From positions 1 through 64,000 of the forward strand of contig NZ_BMDW01000016.1 of NCBI RefSeq assembly GCF_014636175.1: 64,000 nt of DNA, given 5' to 3'. Shown here one piece after another: positions 7,218 to 16,306 of this stretch. This DNA comes from Sphingomonas psychrolutea (lineage in GTDB: Bacteria > Pseudomonadota > Alphaproteobacteria > Sphingomonadales > Sphingomonadaceae). Each line of letters begins with the position of its first letter. Position 1 is the stretch's first letter. The translations under genes were made by a program, and so were the position numbers. The notes beneath the pieces are model-generated. The model was not told the DNA's origin. It saw nothing but the letters and a program-made list of their open reading frames with translations, and did no database searches.

Positions 7218-10200
7218 CCGACCAACGCGCCTATCTCGCCGAACACGGCATGTATCGCCCCGAATTCGAGGGCGATGCCTGCGGCGTCGGCCTCGTCGCC
7301 GCAACTGACGGCACGCCGTCGCGCCGTGTCGTGCAATCGGCGATCGATGCGCTGAAGGCCGTGTGGCACCGCGGCGCGGTCGATGCCGACGGCAAGACCG
7401 GCGATGGCGCGGGCCTCCACATCGATCTGCCGCTCAAATTCTTCGACGATGCGATCGCCGCCTCGGGCCACAAGCCGCTGCCCAACCGGCTCGCGGTCGG
7501 CATGATCTTCCTGCCGCGCACCGATCTCGGCGCACAGGAAGCGTGCCGCACGATCATCGAAAGCGTGATCATCGACGAGGGCTATACCATCTATGGCTGG
7601 CGGCAAGTGCCGGTCGATGTCTCGGTGATCGGGCAGAAGGGCCTCGCCACGCGCCCCGAGATCGAGCAAATCATGATCGCCGGCCCCCTGCCCGACGAGG
7701 CCAGCGCCGCCGAATTTGAGAAGAACCTCTATCTCGTCCGCCGCCGCATCGAAAAGCGCGTGATCGAAGCGCAAATCCAGGGCTTCTACGTCTGCAGCCT
7801 GTCGTGCGTGTCGATCATCTACAAGGGCCTGTTCCTCGCCGAGAGCCTGTCGGTCTTCTATCCCGATTTGTGCGACATGCGCTTCGAAAGCCGCGTCGCG
7901 ATCTTTCATCAGCGCTATTCGACCAACACCTTCCCGCAATGGTGGCTGGCGCAGCCCTTCCGCTGCCTTGCCCATAATGGCGAAATCAACACGATCCGCG
8001 GCAACAAGAATTGGATGCTCAGCCACGAGATCAAAATGGCGAGCCTGTCGTTCGGCGAGCATTCGGAGGACATCAAGCCGGTGATCCCGGCGGGCGCATC
8101 CGACACGGCGGCGCTCGATTGCGTGTTCGAGGCGATTTGCCGTTCGGGCCGCGATGCCCCCACCGCCAAGCTGATGCTGGTGCCCGAAGCAATGGCGCCC
8201 AACAGCGACATGCCGCCCGAGCATCTCGCGATGTACCAATATCTCGCCTCGGTGATGGAGCCGTGGGACGGCCCCGCCGCGCTCGCGATGACCGATGGCC
8301 GCTGGGCCGTCGCCGGCATGGACCGCAATGCGCTGCGTCCCTTGCGCTACGTCCGCACGATCGACGGTTTGCTGATCGTCGGGTCCGAAAGCGGCATGGT
8401 CGTCGTCCCTGAATCGACGATCATCGAAAAGGGCCGCTTGGGCCCGGGCGAAATGATCGCGGTCGATCTCGACAAGGGCGAATTGCTCCACGATCGCGCG
8501 GTGAAAGACAAAATCGCGGGCGAAGCCGATTATGCCGCGATGATCGGCGCGTTCACCACGATCGCCGATTTGCCGATGCCAACGGGCGAGGTCATCGCGC
8601 GGTACGATCGCGCCGAGCTGACGCGTCGCCAGGTCGCCGCCGGGCAGACGATGGAGGATATGGAGCTGATCCTGTCGCCGATGGTCGAAGGGGCCAAGGA
8701 AGCGATCGGATCGATGGGCGACGATACCCCGCTCGCCGTCATTTCCGACAAGCCACGCTTGATCAGCCAATTCTTCCGGCAAAATTTCAGCCAGGTCACC
8801 AACCCGCCGATCGACCCGTTGCGCGAACGCCATGTCATGTCGCTCCGCACGCGGTTCGGCAATCTCGCCAATATCCTTGACACCGAGGACCGGCGCGATG
8901 GCGTGCTGGTGCTCGAATCGCCCGTGCTCGATGGCACCGACTGGGCGCGGCTGAAGACGCATTTCGGCGCGCAGGCGGCCGAAATCGACTGCACCTTTGA
9001 GGCCGGTGGCGGCGCGGAAACGTTGCGCGCCGCGATCGCGCGGATCAGGGCCGAAGCGGTGACGGCAGTACGCGAGGGCCGGACCGAATTGTTCCTGACC
9101 GACCGCACGATCGGCCCCGACCGGATCGGCATTGCCGGCGTGCTCGCGGCAGCGGCCGTGCATACGCATCTCGTGCGGATGGGCTTGCGCTCCTACGCCA
9201 GCATCAACATCCAGACCGCCGAATGCCTCGACACGCATTATTATGCGGTGCTGATCGGCGTCGGCGCGACGACGGTCCATGCCTATCTGGCCGAGGCATC
9301 GATCGCCGACCGCCAGGCGCGTGGGCTGTTCGGCGATCTGACGCTCGACCAGTGTCTCGCGCGGCATCGCACCGCGGTCGAAGAGGGGTTGCTCAAGATC
9401 ATCTCGAAAATGGGGATCGCGGTGATCTCGTCGTATCGCGGCGGCTATAATTTCGAGGCGGTGGGTTTGAGCCGGGCGCTGGTCAACGATCTGTTCCCCG
9501 GCATGCCCGCGAAGATTTCGGGCGAGGGCTATGCCTCGCTCCACCTCAACGCGCAATTGCGCCACGACAAGGCGTTTGACGAGGGCGTTGCGACGCTGCC
9601 GATCGGCGGTTTCTATCGCCAGCGCCACACCGGCGAGACGCACGCTTACTCGGCGCAATTGATGCACTTGCTGCAAAATGCGGTCGCGACCGATTCCTAC
9701 TCGACCTATCTGCAATTCTCGCGCGGGGTGGAAAGCCTGCCGCCGGTCTATCTGCGCGATTTGCTACAGTTCAATTTCCCGGCGGAGGGCGTCGCGGTCG
9801 ATCAGGTCGAGGCGATCACCGAGATCCGCAAGCGCTTCGTGACGCCGGGCATGTCGTTGGGCGCGCTCAGCCCCGAAGCGCATGAGACGCTCGCCATCGC
9901 GATGAACCGGATCGGCGCGAAGGCCGTGTCGGGCGAAGGCGGCGAGGACAGCGCGCGCTATCACCCCTATCCAAACGGCGACAACGCCAATTCGGCCGTG
10001 AAGCAAATCGCGAGCGGGCGTTTCGGTGTGACGGCGGAATATCTCAACGCTTGCGACGAGATCGAGATCAAGGTCGCGCAAGGGGCCAAGCCCGGTGAGG
10101 GCGGGCAATTGCCCGGCTTCAAGGTGACCGAATTCATCGCGAAGCTGCGCCACGCCACCCCCGGCGTGACGCTGATCTCCCCACCGCCGCACCACGACAT

Positions 10201-11725
10201 TTATTCGATCGAGGATCTGGCGCAGCTCATTTACGATCTGAAGCAGATCAACCCGATCGCGCGGGTGTGCGTCAAACTCGTCTCCTCGGCCGGGATCGGC
10301 ACCGTCGCGGCGGGCGTCGCCAAGGCGCATGCCGACGTGATCCTGATCGCCGGCCATGTCGGCGGCACGGGCGCGTCCCCGCAGACCAGCATCAAATATG
10401 CCGGCACACCGTGGGAAATGGGGCTTTCGGAGGTCAACCAGACGTTGACGCTCAACGGCCTGCGCGGGCGGATCAAGCTGCGCACCGATGGCGGGCTCAA
10501 GACCGGACGCGACATCGTCATTGCCGCCATCCTCGGGGCCGAAGAATTCGGCATCGGCACGCTCAGCCTCGTCGCGATGGGCTGCATCATGGTCCGCCAA
10601 TGCCATTCGAACACGTGCCCGGTCGGGGTCTGCACGCAGGATGAGAAGCTCCGCGCCAAATTCAGCGGATCCCCCGAAAAGGTCATCAATCTGATGACCT
10701 TCATCGCCGAAGAAGTCCGCGACATCCTCGCCCGGCTCGGCTTCCGCAGCCTTGACGAAGTGATCGGTCGCACCGAATTGCTCCGCCAGGTCAGCCGCGG
10801 CGCGGAGCATCTCGACGATCTCGACTTGAACCCGATCCTCGCCAAGGTCGACGCGCCCGACGATCAGCGCCGCTTCAGCCTGACCGGGCGGCGCAACGAA
10901 GTCCCCGACAGCCTCGATGCGCAGATCCTCAAGGATGCCGCTGCGGTGTTCAGCCGGCGCGAGAAGATGCAGCTGACCTATTCGGTGCGCAACACGCACC
11001 GCGCGGTCGGCACGCGCCTGTCGAGCGAGATCACGCGCACTTTCGGCATGTCGGCGCTGGCGGACGGGCACGTCCATGTCCGGCTGCGCGGATCGGCGGG
11101 GCAATCGCTCGGCGCCTTCCTGTGCAAGGGCATTACGCTCGAAGTGTTCGGCGACGCCAATGACTATGTCGGCAAGGGCCTGTCCGGTGGCATCATCGCG
11201 GTGCGCCCGGTCGTCTCCTCCCCGCTCGCGAGCCAGGACAATACGATCATCGGCAACACCGTGCTGTACGGCGCAACCTCGGGCAGCCTTTATGCCGCTG
11301 GCCAGGCCGGCGAACGTTTCGCGGTGCGCAATTCGGGCGCGAGCGTCGTGGTCGAAGGCTGCGGCGCCAATGGCTGCGAATATATGACCGGCGGCATCGC
11401 GGTCGTACTCGGTACGGTCGGCGCGAATTTCGGCGCTGGCATGACCGGGGGGATGGCGTTCGTCTATGATCCCGAAGGCCGCTTCCCGCGCCGCGCGAAC
11501 CCAGAGAACATCACGTGGAACCGGCTGTCCTCGCTGCATTGGGAAGCGACTTTGCTCGGTCTGGTGCGCGCGCATCACGCAGCGACCGATTCGAAATGGT
11601 CGGGTGCTTTGCTCGACGATTGGGGCCGCGTGGTCGAGCATTTCTGGCAAGTTGTGCCGAAGGAAATGCTGACGCGGTTGAGCCACCCGCTCGATGACCA
11701 GTTGGAGCAAATCGCGGCGGAGTGA
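7214..11725 (+). CDS. gltB: Glutamate synthase large subunit
   Basis: Alpha subunit of GOGAT (1503 aa, normal length). It releases ammonia from glutamine and transfers it to 2-oxoglutarate on an FMN/[3Fe-4S] centre. The amidotransferase nucleophile is Cys23 in GDACGVGLVA, which needs removal of a short propeptide. Next come the central domain, the FMN-binding synthase domain (HVGGTGASPQTSIKYAG), the cluster cysteines CIMVRQCHSNTCPVGVC near residue 1122, and the C-terminal glycine-rich beta-helix (GANGCEYMTGGIAVVLG). ATG 7214 overlaps the HEPN stop; the amidotransferase cysteine sits correctly from this start. Very long open frames run antisense to it but look like high-GC shadows. Confidence 0.97.
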   Translation: MTDQRAYLAEHGMYRPEFEGDACGVGLVAATDGTPSRRVVQSAIDALKAVWHRGAVDADGKTGDGAGLHIDLPLKFFDDAIAASGHKPLPNRLAVGMIFLPRTDLGAQEACRTIIESVIIDEGYTIYGWRQVPVDVSVIGQKGLATRPEIEQIMIAGPLPDEASAAEFEKNLYLVRRRIEKRVIEAQIQGFYVCSLSCVSIIYKGLFLAESLSVFYPDLCDMRFESRVAIFHQRYSTNTFPQWWLAQPFRCLAHNGEINTIRGNKNWMLSHEIKMASLSFGEHSEDIKPVIPAGASDTAALDCVFEAICRSGRDAPTAKLMLVPEAMAPNSDMPPEHLAMYQYLASVMEPWDGPAALAMTDGRWAVAGMDRNALRPLRYVRTIDGLLIVGSESGMVVVPESTIIEKGRLGPGEMIAVDLDKGELLHDRAVKDKIAGEADYAAMIGAFTTIADLPMPTGEVIARYDRAELTRRQVAAGQTMEDMELILSPMVEGAKEAIGSMGDDTPLAVISDKPRLISQFFRQNFSQVTNPPIDPLRERHVMSLRTRFGNLANILDTEDRRDGVLVLESPVLDGTDWARLKTHFGAQAAEIDCTFEAGGGAETLRAAIARIRAEAVTAVREGRTELFLTDRTIGPDRIGIAGVLAAAAVHTHLVRMGLRSYASINIQTAECLDTHYYAVLIGVGATTVHAYLAEASIADRQARGLFGDLTLDQCLARHRTAVEEGLLKIISKMGIAVISSYRGGYNFEAVGLSRALVNDLFPGMPAKISGEGYASLHLNAQLRHDKAFDEGVATLPIGGFYRQRHTGETHAYSAQLMHLLQNAVATDSYSTYLQFSRGVESLPPVYLRDLLQFNFPAEGVAVDQVEAITEIRKRFVTPGMSLGALSPEAHETLAIAMNRIGAKAVSGEGGEDSARYHPYPNGDNANSAVKQIASGRFGVTAEYLNACDEIEIKVAQGAKPGEGGQLPGFKVTEFIAKLRHATPGVTLISPPPHHDIYSIEDLAQLIYDLKQINPIARVCVKLVSSAGIGTVAAGVAKAHADVILIAGHVGGTGASPQTSIKYAGTPWEMGLSEVNQTLTLNGLRGRIKLRTDGGLKTGRDIVIAAILGAEEFGIGTLSLVAMGCIMVRQCHSNTCPVGVCTQDEKLRAKFSGSPEKVINLMTFIAEEVRDILARLGFRSLDEVIGRTELLRQVSRGAEHLDDLDLNPILAKVDAPDDQRRFSLTGRRNEVPDSLDAQILKDAAAVFSRREKMQLTYSVRNTHRAVGTRLSSEITRTFGMSALADGHVHVRLRGSAGQSLGAFLCKGITLEVFGDANDYVGKGLSGGIIAVRPVVSSPLASQDNTIIGNTVLYGATSGSLYAAGQAGERFAVRNSGASVVVEGCGANGCEYMTGGIAVVLGTVGANFGAGMTGGMAFVYDPEGRFPRRANPENITWNRLSSLHWEATLLGLVRAHHAATDSKWSGALLDDWGRVVEHFWQVVPKEMLTRLSHPLDDQLEQIAAE

Positions 11726-11802
11726 GCGCCTACGCGCGGATAATCGGCGACGGCGCGTCACCGCGTCTTCCGTCTGGTGTCCGACGGGGCTAACGTCGCG
11801 CA

Positions 11803-12474
11803 ATGTGGCAACTCCATCAATTCGCGCTCTGTCCCTTTTCACGCAAAGTCCGCCTTTTGCTCGGCGAAAAGGGCGTGGGGTGCGAACTCGTGCGCGAATA
11901 TCCGTGGGAGCAGCGCGACGAATTCCTCGACATGAACCCGGCGGGGCAAGTGCCGGTGATGACCGACGCCGCACGCAGCCTGCGGCTGATGGATTCGATG
12001 GCGATTTGCGAATATCTTGAGGAAACTGTCGATAAGAATGCGATGATCAGCGGCACCGCGGTCAACCGCGCCGAAATCCGGCGGCTGGTCGCGTGGTTCG
12101 ACACACAATTCTTTGCCGATATCGTCGCACCGTTGCTGCACGAGCGGATGGAGAAAAGGATCGTCACCAAGGCACCGCCCGATTCAAACAAGCTGCGTGC
12201 GGCGATGAAGGCGGCAGTACGCCACCTCGAATATACCGATTTTCTGCTCGACCGGCACAATTGGATGGCGGGCGCGACGATGAGCCTCGCCGATCTGGCT
12301 GCCGCCGCACAGATTTCGGTCGCGGATTATCTCGGCGGGATCGACTGGAAGCACCACGAGCAGACCGCGAAATGGTATCGGGGGTTCAAGAGCCGCCCGA
12401 GCTTCCGTCCCTTATTGTCGGAACGGATGGAGGGGATCGTTCCGCCCAAACATTATGACGATGTCGATTTTTGA
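11803..12474 (+). CDS. Glutathione S-transferase-fold protein, FzlA-like
   Basis: 223 residues with an N-terminal thioredoxin-like GST domain (LHQFALCPFSRKVRLLLGEK, then NPAGQVPVM and the SMAICEYLEE loop) and a C-terminal helical domain (MAGATMSLADLAAAAQISVADYL). The CPFSRKVRL start and overall length resemble FzlA, the GST-like FtsZ-binding division protein of Caulobacter and relatives, but this assignment rests on recall of the family only; a catalytic GST cannot be excluded. It begins 77 bp after gltB and 12 bp before csaA. Confidence 0.7.
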   Translation: MWQLHQFALCPFSRKVRLLLGEKGVGCELVREYPWEQRDEFLDMNPAGQVPVMTDAARSLRLMDSMAICEYLEETVDKNAMISGTAVNRAEIRRLVAWFDTQFFADIVAPLLHERMEKRIVTKAPPDSNKLRAAMKAAVRHLEYTDFLLDRHNWMAGATMSLADLAAAAQISVADYLGGIDWKHHEQTAKWYRGFKSRPSFRPLLSERMEGIVPPKHYDDVDF

Positions 12475-12486
12475 CGGGGTGGGCCG

Positions 12487-12858
12487 ATGCACGCGACGCA
12501 TGATCCCGCCGCCGAAGCGGCCCCGCTGATCGGCTTCGACGATTTCCTGAAGGTCGACATCCGCGTCGGCACGATCATCGAGGCACTACCCTTTCCCGAA
12601 GCGCGCAAACCCGCCTACCGGCTGCTGATCGATTTCGGCCCGGTGATCGGCATCAAGAAATCCTCGGCGCAGATCACCGCGCACTATACGATCGCGGAAT
12701 TGCCTGGGCGGCAGGTCGCCGCGGTCGTCAATTTTCCGCCGCGCCAGATCGGGAAAATGATGTCCGAAGTGCTGACGCTCGGTTTTCCCGATGCGGCGGG
12801 CGAGGTGGTGCTGATCGAGCCGAACCGGTCGGTGCCCAATGGCGGGCGGCTATTCTGA
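12487..12858 (+). CDS. csaA: tRNA-binding protein, CsaA-like
   Basis: 123 residues forming a single tRNA-binding OB-fold domain like the C-terminal domain of methionyl-tRNA synthetase. Diagnostic stretches are FLKVDIRVGTIIEA, KPAYRLLIDFG, GIKKSSAQIT and VAAVVNFPPRQIGKMMSEV, nearly the CsaA consensus. CsaA is described as a secretion-related chaperone in Bacillus; its role here is uncertain. There is a short extra N-terminal extension. The last 9 bp overlap the end of the convergent membrane-protein gene. Confidence 0.92.
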   Translation: MHATHDPAAEAAPLIGFDDFLKVDIRVGTIIEALPFPEARKPAYRLLIDFGPVIGIKKSSAQITAHYTIAELPGRQVAAVVNFPPRQIGKMMSEVLTLGFPDAAGEVVLIEPNRSVPNGGRLF

Positions 12859-14322
12859 GCGGAGACGATCGGCCCGCCGCGTCCACCACAGCATCAACCC
12901 CAGCAGCGGCAGCGCAATATCGAGATACAGCGCAAAGCCCCACCACGGCTGCCACCCCCAATAGAGATTGGGCACCGTATTGAGCTTGGCGTGCGCAAAC
13001 AGCCCGACAAAATTGCGCGTCCACACCGGGGTGATCATCGTCTCGGGCGCGAAGATATCGGTCGCGGCCACCACCAAATTGAGCAGCATCGACGCGCCAA
13101 GCAAAGCCGCCGCCGCGACCTTCGCCCCCATCCCCCGGAGCGACGCCCAAAACGGCGCCAGACCAAGCGCAAGGAACGGGATCGCCGGCACCGAATGGCG
13201 CGGGCCTACGGATGCGCCCCCGTCCCAATAGGCGTATGACGCGTTGACCGCGAGCACGATCAGAATGACCGACAGCGCCAGCACCCCCAGATCGCGCGTT
13301 GCCGGCGCGCGGATCATTCGCGACACGCCGAGCGCGCCGAGCACGAGCACGGGTGCCACCCACAACATCCCGCGCCGCGTGCCGAACAGAATCTCCCACA
13401 GGACAGCGGGCTTGGGATAGGTCAGGCCGAACAATCCCTCATTCATCCCGCCAAAGCCGACCACGCCCTGATACCCCGTCATGAACGGCGTCCCGAACGC
13501 GAACTGGTTATAGGCGGCGAGCGGCAGGACCGCGACCAGCGCCGTGCCGACCGCGATCAGATACAGCCGCCGCCGCATCGGCCATGCCGCCTCGCGGCTA
13601 CGCCACAGCGCCCACAGCCCGATCGCGATGCCGCCCAAGGCCGAGGGAAATTCGATCGCCACCGCCCAGCCGAGCGCCGCGCCCGCCATCAGCGGATAGC
13701 GCCAGCGCCCGATTTCCCGGTCGCCCGACGTGCCGCGCCAGATCGCCCAGGTCGCCATCAGCAGGAGCGCCGCGACGGGTGCATGGCCGAACAACGTGGT
13801 CGACCAGCCCCACACGATCGACCCCAGCGCATATCCCAAGGCGGCGAACAACCCTGCCGCTGGGCTCCCGGTGATGCCAGTGCCGAGATCGAGCAGCAAT
13901 ACCGCCGCAAACGCCGTCAGTAGCGCCGCGCCGAACGCCACGGCGAGCCCGAGGCGCAAGCGCAAGAAATCGGCGAGCTTCGGGTTGGTGATGTCGATCA
14001 CCTGATCATAGGAATTGCCGCCGGTGATCCAATTGGTCGCCCACACCACGGGTGCCGCCATCAGCGTCACGCCCGGCGCCTTGTCCATGTAATAATGTAC
14101 GCCGGATTTGCGCGTGAACTGCGCCTTGTCGATCGTCAGGGTTTGATAGCGATCGATCGTCGCCTCGCCGCGCTCGACCAGCGACAGCGCGCCGAACAGC
14201 CGGGTCGCGTTGTTGGGATTCAGCTCGAACGACCCGAACCAGACGCACGACAACCATACCAATGCGAACAACAGCAAAGCGACGCCGTGCGGCCCGCGAA
14301 CAATCCCGTCCTGCTTGGTCAT
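12850..14322 (-). CDS. Polytopic membrane protein, possible GT-C-type glycosyltransferase
   Basis: 490 residues with about eleven to twelve hydrophobic segments and a large first loop (SYDQVIDITNPKLADFLRLR). A short motif DGGASVGPRH precedes a membrane segment. I do not recognise a named family with certainty; the topology and length resemble GT-C mannosyltransferase-like proteins, but a catalytic Asp pair is not obvious. The stop overlaps csaA by 9 bp on the opposite strand. The gene lies just downstream of the DUF2306 gene (4-bp gap), so the two probably share a transcript. Confidence 0.65.
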   Translation of the reverse strand: MTKQDGIVRGPHGVALLLFALVWLSCVWFGSFELNPNNATRLFGALSLVERGEATIDRYQTLTIDKAQFTRKSGVHYYMDKAPGVTLMAAPVVWATNWITGGNSYDQVIDITNPKLADFLRLRLGLAVAFGAALLTAFAAVLLLDLGTGITGSPAAGLFAALGYALGSIVWGWSTTLFGHAPVAALLLMATWAIWRGTSGDREIGRWRYPLMAGAALGWAVAIEFPSALGGIAIGLWALWRSREAAWPMRRRLYLIAVGTALVAVLPLAAYNQFAFGTPFMTGYQGVVGFGGMNEGLFGLTYPKPAVLWEILFGTRRGMLWVAPVLVLGALGVSRMIRAPATRDLGVLALSVILIVLAVNASYAYWDGGASVGPRHSVPAIPFLALGLAPFWASLRGMGAKVAAAALLGASMLLNLVVAATDIFAPETMITPVWTRNFVGLFAHAKLNTVPNLYWGWQPWWGFALYLDIALPLLGLMLWWTRRADRLRSE

Positions 14323-14326
14323 CCGG

Positions 14327-14839
14327 TCAGGCGAACAGCCACCGGCCGAGCAAGCGCCCGAAAGGCAAGGTGAAGAAGCCCGCGATCAGCAAGGCCCCGG
14401 TCACCATCCCGCGCACTTGGCTACGGTGTGCGGCGATCCGGTGGGTGCGCGCGCTCCACCACAGCAACGGGGTGACGATCACGACATAGGCCGAGATGAG
14501 ATGGATGAAGCTGAAATTGCCATGATTGCTGAAGCGCACGAAGAACGATTCCACCGCGGTCAGGAACATTGCGGCGACCCAGACCCGACCGAGCATGCGA
14601 TGCGTGGTGTCTCCACGCGGCCGCAGCAGCATCACGGGCGTGAGCGCGAGCGCCGTCATCACCGTGACGAGATGCCCCCAAACGACCAACGGCAATTGTC
14701 CCCAGTGCGCAGAGCCCTTGGCGAGCGCGAACAGGATCGTCACGAACAGCAGACCGGCGGCGATCGCCAGAAAGCGTTCATAGCTGTCGGACACCAGCGA
14801 TTTGGCGGTGGACCGCGTTTGTCGTGCGAGTGTCGCCAT
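14327..14839 (-). CDS. DUF2306-like membrane protein
   Basis: 170 residues with four to five transmembrane helices. Conserved-looking polar positions sit in or near the membrane (HLVTVMTALALTPVMLL, HRMLGRVWVAAMF, HLISAYVV, HRSQVRGM), the pattern of the DUF2306 family, which may coordinate haem or metal through histidines. The function is unknown. ATG 14839 is followed by a basic cytoplasmic N-terminus. Only 4 bp separate its stop from the next gene's start. Confidence 0.65.
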   Translation of the reverse strand: MATLARQTRSTAKSLVSDSYERFLAIAAGLLFVTILFALAKGSAHWGQLPLVVWGHLVTVMTALALTPVMLLRPRGDTTHRMLGRVWVAAMFLTAVESFFVRFSNHGNFSFIHLISAYVVIVTPLLWWSARTHRIAAHRSQVRGMVTGALLIAGFFTLPFGRLLGRWLFA

Positions 14840-14861
14840 GCCGCCCCCTCAGCGCATCAGA

Positions 14862-15287
14862 TCAGGGAACGATCGCCGCATCGACCGCGCGCTGATCGGC
14901 CTTGTTTTCCTGTTTCTGCTTTTTGTAAGCGCGGCCAGCCTGAACGAAGCATCCCGTCGCACCGCCCGCCCCAACGTTCGAGCAGCTGCCGATGCCGTCC
15001 TGACCGACGCGATCGTTCGCGGACGCCTTGGCCGCCCAGCTTTCGTTTTCCGGGGTCACCTTCAGTTCGCGCAATTCCTTGGGAATGCGGAATTGTTCAC
15101 CGGGCGGGCGCTTTACGCATACCACAATTTCATTGCCATCGGCATCGGTCGGGCATTTCTGGCTGCCGTAGATGATCAGCGGTGGCGCGGTGACGCCCTG
15201 CGCGACGGCGGGTGCTGCGGTCAGCCCGCCAAAAGCCGCCATCGTCGCTGCCACTGCCGTTACGGCCTTTGTCGTCAGGCTTTTCAT
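14862..15287 (-). CDS. Small secreted protein of unknown function
   Basis: The 141-residue product starts at ATG 15287 (MKSLTTK); an upstream ATG at 15305 is in frame but less likely because the signal peptide follows the second one. A signal peptide with probable cleavage after PAVAQ is clear. The mature part has four cysteines (KCPTDADGNEIVVC and SCSNVGAGGATGC), suggesting two disulfides formed in the periplasm, and a Lys/Gln-rich tail. DsbB is encoded nearby. No family recognised. Confidence 0.7.
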   Translation of the reverse strand: MKSLTTKAVTAVAATMAAFGGLTAAPAVAQGVTAPPLIIYGSQKCPTDADGNEIVVCVKRPPGEQFRIPKELRELKVTPENESWAAKASANDRVGQDGIGSCSNVGAGGATGCFVQAGRAYKKQKQENKADQRAVDAAIVP

Positions 15288-15301
15288 GATCCCGTCTCCC
15301 G

Positions 15302-15838
15302 TCAAATCCGTTTCGCGGTCGCGATCGCGACCTTACACCCGAGGCGGATCAGGCCGCTCAACACCGGATAGCCCGGCGTGTTTTCTGCCCCCGCCGCCAG
15401 CGCGGTCTCGCGATGCTCGACCTCTTCGGCCTGGAAATCGCGGATCGCATCCGACAATTCCGGATCGCTATCGCCTAGCACAACGAGCTGTTCGGCATAA
15501 TGCTTGTCGATCTCGGTCTCCACCGCAGCCGTACACGCCATCGCCGCCTCTGGCCCAAACGCTGCCGTCACCGCACCGAGTGCGAAGCCTGCGACGTTCC
15601 AGATCGGTTGCAGCAGCGTCGGGCGCACGCTGCGCCGCGCCATCATTGCATCGAAAAACGCACGGTGGCGGGCTTCCTGATTGGCCATGCCCGCAATCGC
15701 GCGCGCGGCAGGGCTGCGATCGCCCAGCACCGCCAGCTGACCGGCATAGATACGCGTCGCACCATATTCGCCCGCCTGATCGACTCGAACCATCGAATCG
15801 GTCAGCCGCTTGGCATCTCCCGGCTTCCATCCACTCAT
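15302..15838 (-). CDS. coq7: Demethoxyubiquinone hydroxylase (Coq7 type)
   Basis: Di-iron monooxygenase for the late ring hydroxylation in ubiquinone synthesis. The 178 residues carry the ferritin-like carboxylate-bridged ligand set: RVDQAGEYGA (Glu), NQEARH (E-x-x-H), VETEIDKHYAE (Glu) and AEEVEHRE (E-x-x-H). ATG 15838 overlaps the dsbB stop by 4 nt (ATGA), so the longer in-frame opening to 16033 is not used. Length fits the bacterial Coq7 family. Confidence 0.93.
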   Translation of the reverse strand: MSGWKPGDAKRLTDSMVRVDQAGEYGATRIYAGQLAVLGDRSPAARAIAGMANQEARHRAFFDAMMARRSVRPTLLQPIWNVAGFALGAVTAAFGPEAAMACTAAVETEIDKHYAEQLVVLGDSDPELSDAIRDFQAEEVEHRETALAAGAENTPGYPVLSGLIRLGCKVAIATAKRI

Positions 15839-16305
15839 GCGCGTTTCCTCTGCATCAGGGCGAAGATGGCGATTGCACCGCCGATCGAAAAGAGCGCGTT
15901 GAACCCGGCAAGCGATATTCCCAACAAACGCCATTGCGCGACGTCGCAGCGCACGATCGGCGCGCTCATGATGCTGTCGAGCGTGACCGGACCCGACATC
16001 GTCGAGGTGCATGCGGTGAAGCCCTGCCACCAATGATATTCCACCCCGGCATGGAACACGCCGATCGCGCCGCTAAGCAGGATCGCAACCGCCGCCAGCC
16101 CAACCAAAACACCGCGCGCGGGACGCCCCGGCATGACGAAGGCGAGCGCCGCCAAGGCAAGCGCGGCGATATGCGGATAGCGCTGATACCAGCACAGCTC
16201 ACACGGATAGAGATGCCCGACATATTGCGAGATCAGCGCACCGCCAAGCAGCGCCAGCGGCACGCCTAGCGCGAGCAAGCGCGCCGTATCGAACCGATCG
16301 CGCAC
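15835..16305 (-). CDS. dsbB: Disulfide bond formation protein B
   Basis: Inner-membrane quinone reductase that reoxidises DsbA. 156 residues, four transmembrane helices. The first periplasmic loop contains the redox pair in PCELCWYQR, and the second loop holds further cysteines (FTACTST and PIVRCD). It is placed between ctpA (1-bp gap) and coq7 (4-nt overlap); DsbB passes electrons to ubiquinone, so pairing with coq7 is sensible. Confidence 0.93.
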   Translation of the reverse strand: MRDRFDTARLLALGVPLALLGGALISQYVGHLYPCELCWYQRYPHIAALALAALAFVMPGRPARGVLVGLAAVAILLSGAIGVFHAGVEYHWWQGFTACTSTMSGPVTLDSIMSAPIVRCDVAQWRLLGISLAGFNALFSIGGAIAIFALMQRKRA

Positions 16306-16306
16306 G

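Noticed and set aside
7097..11974. Two very long open frames antisense to gltB
   Set aside because: Typical high-GC shadow frames rich in Arg, Ala, Asp and His; gltB is complete and conserved on the other strand.
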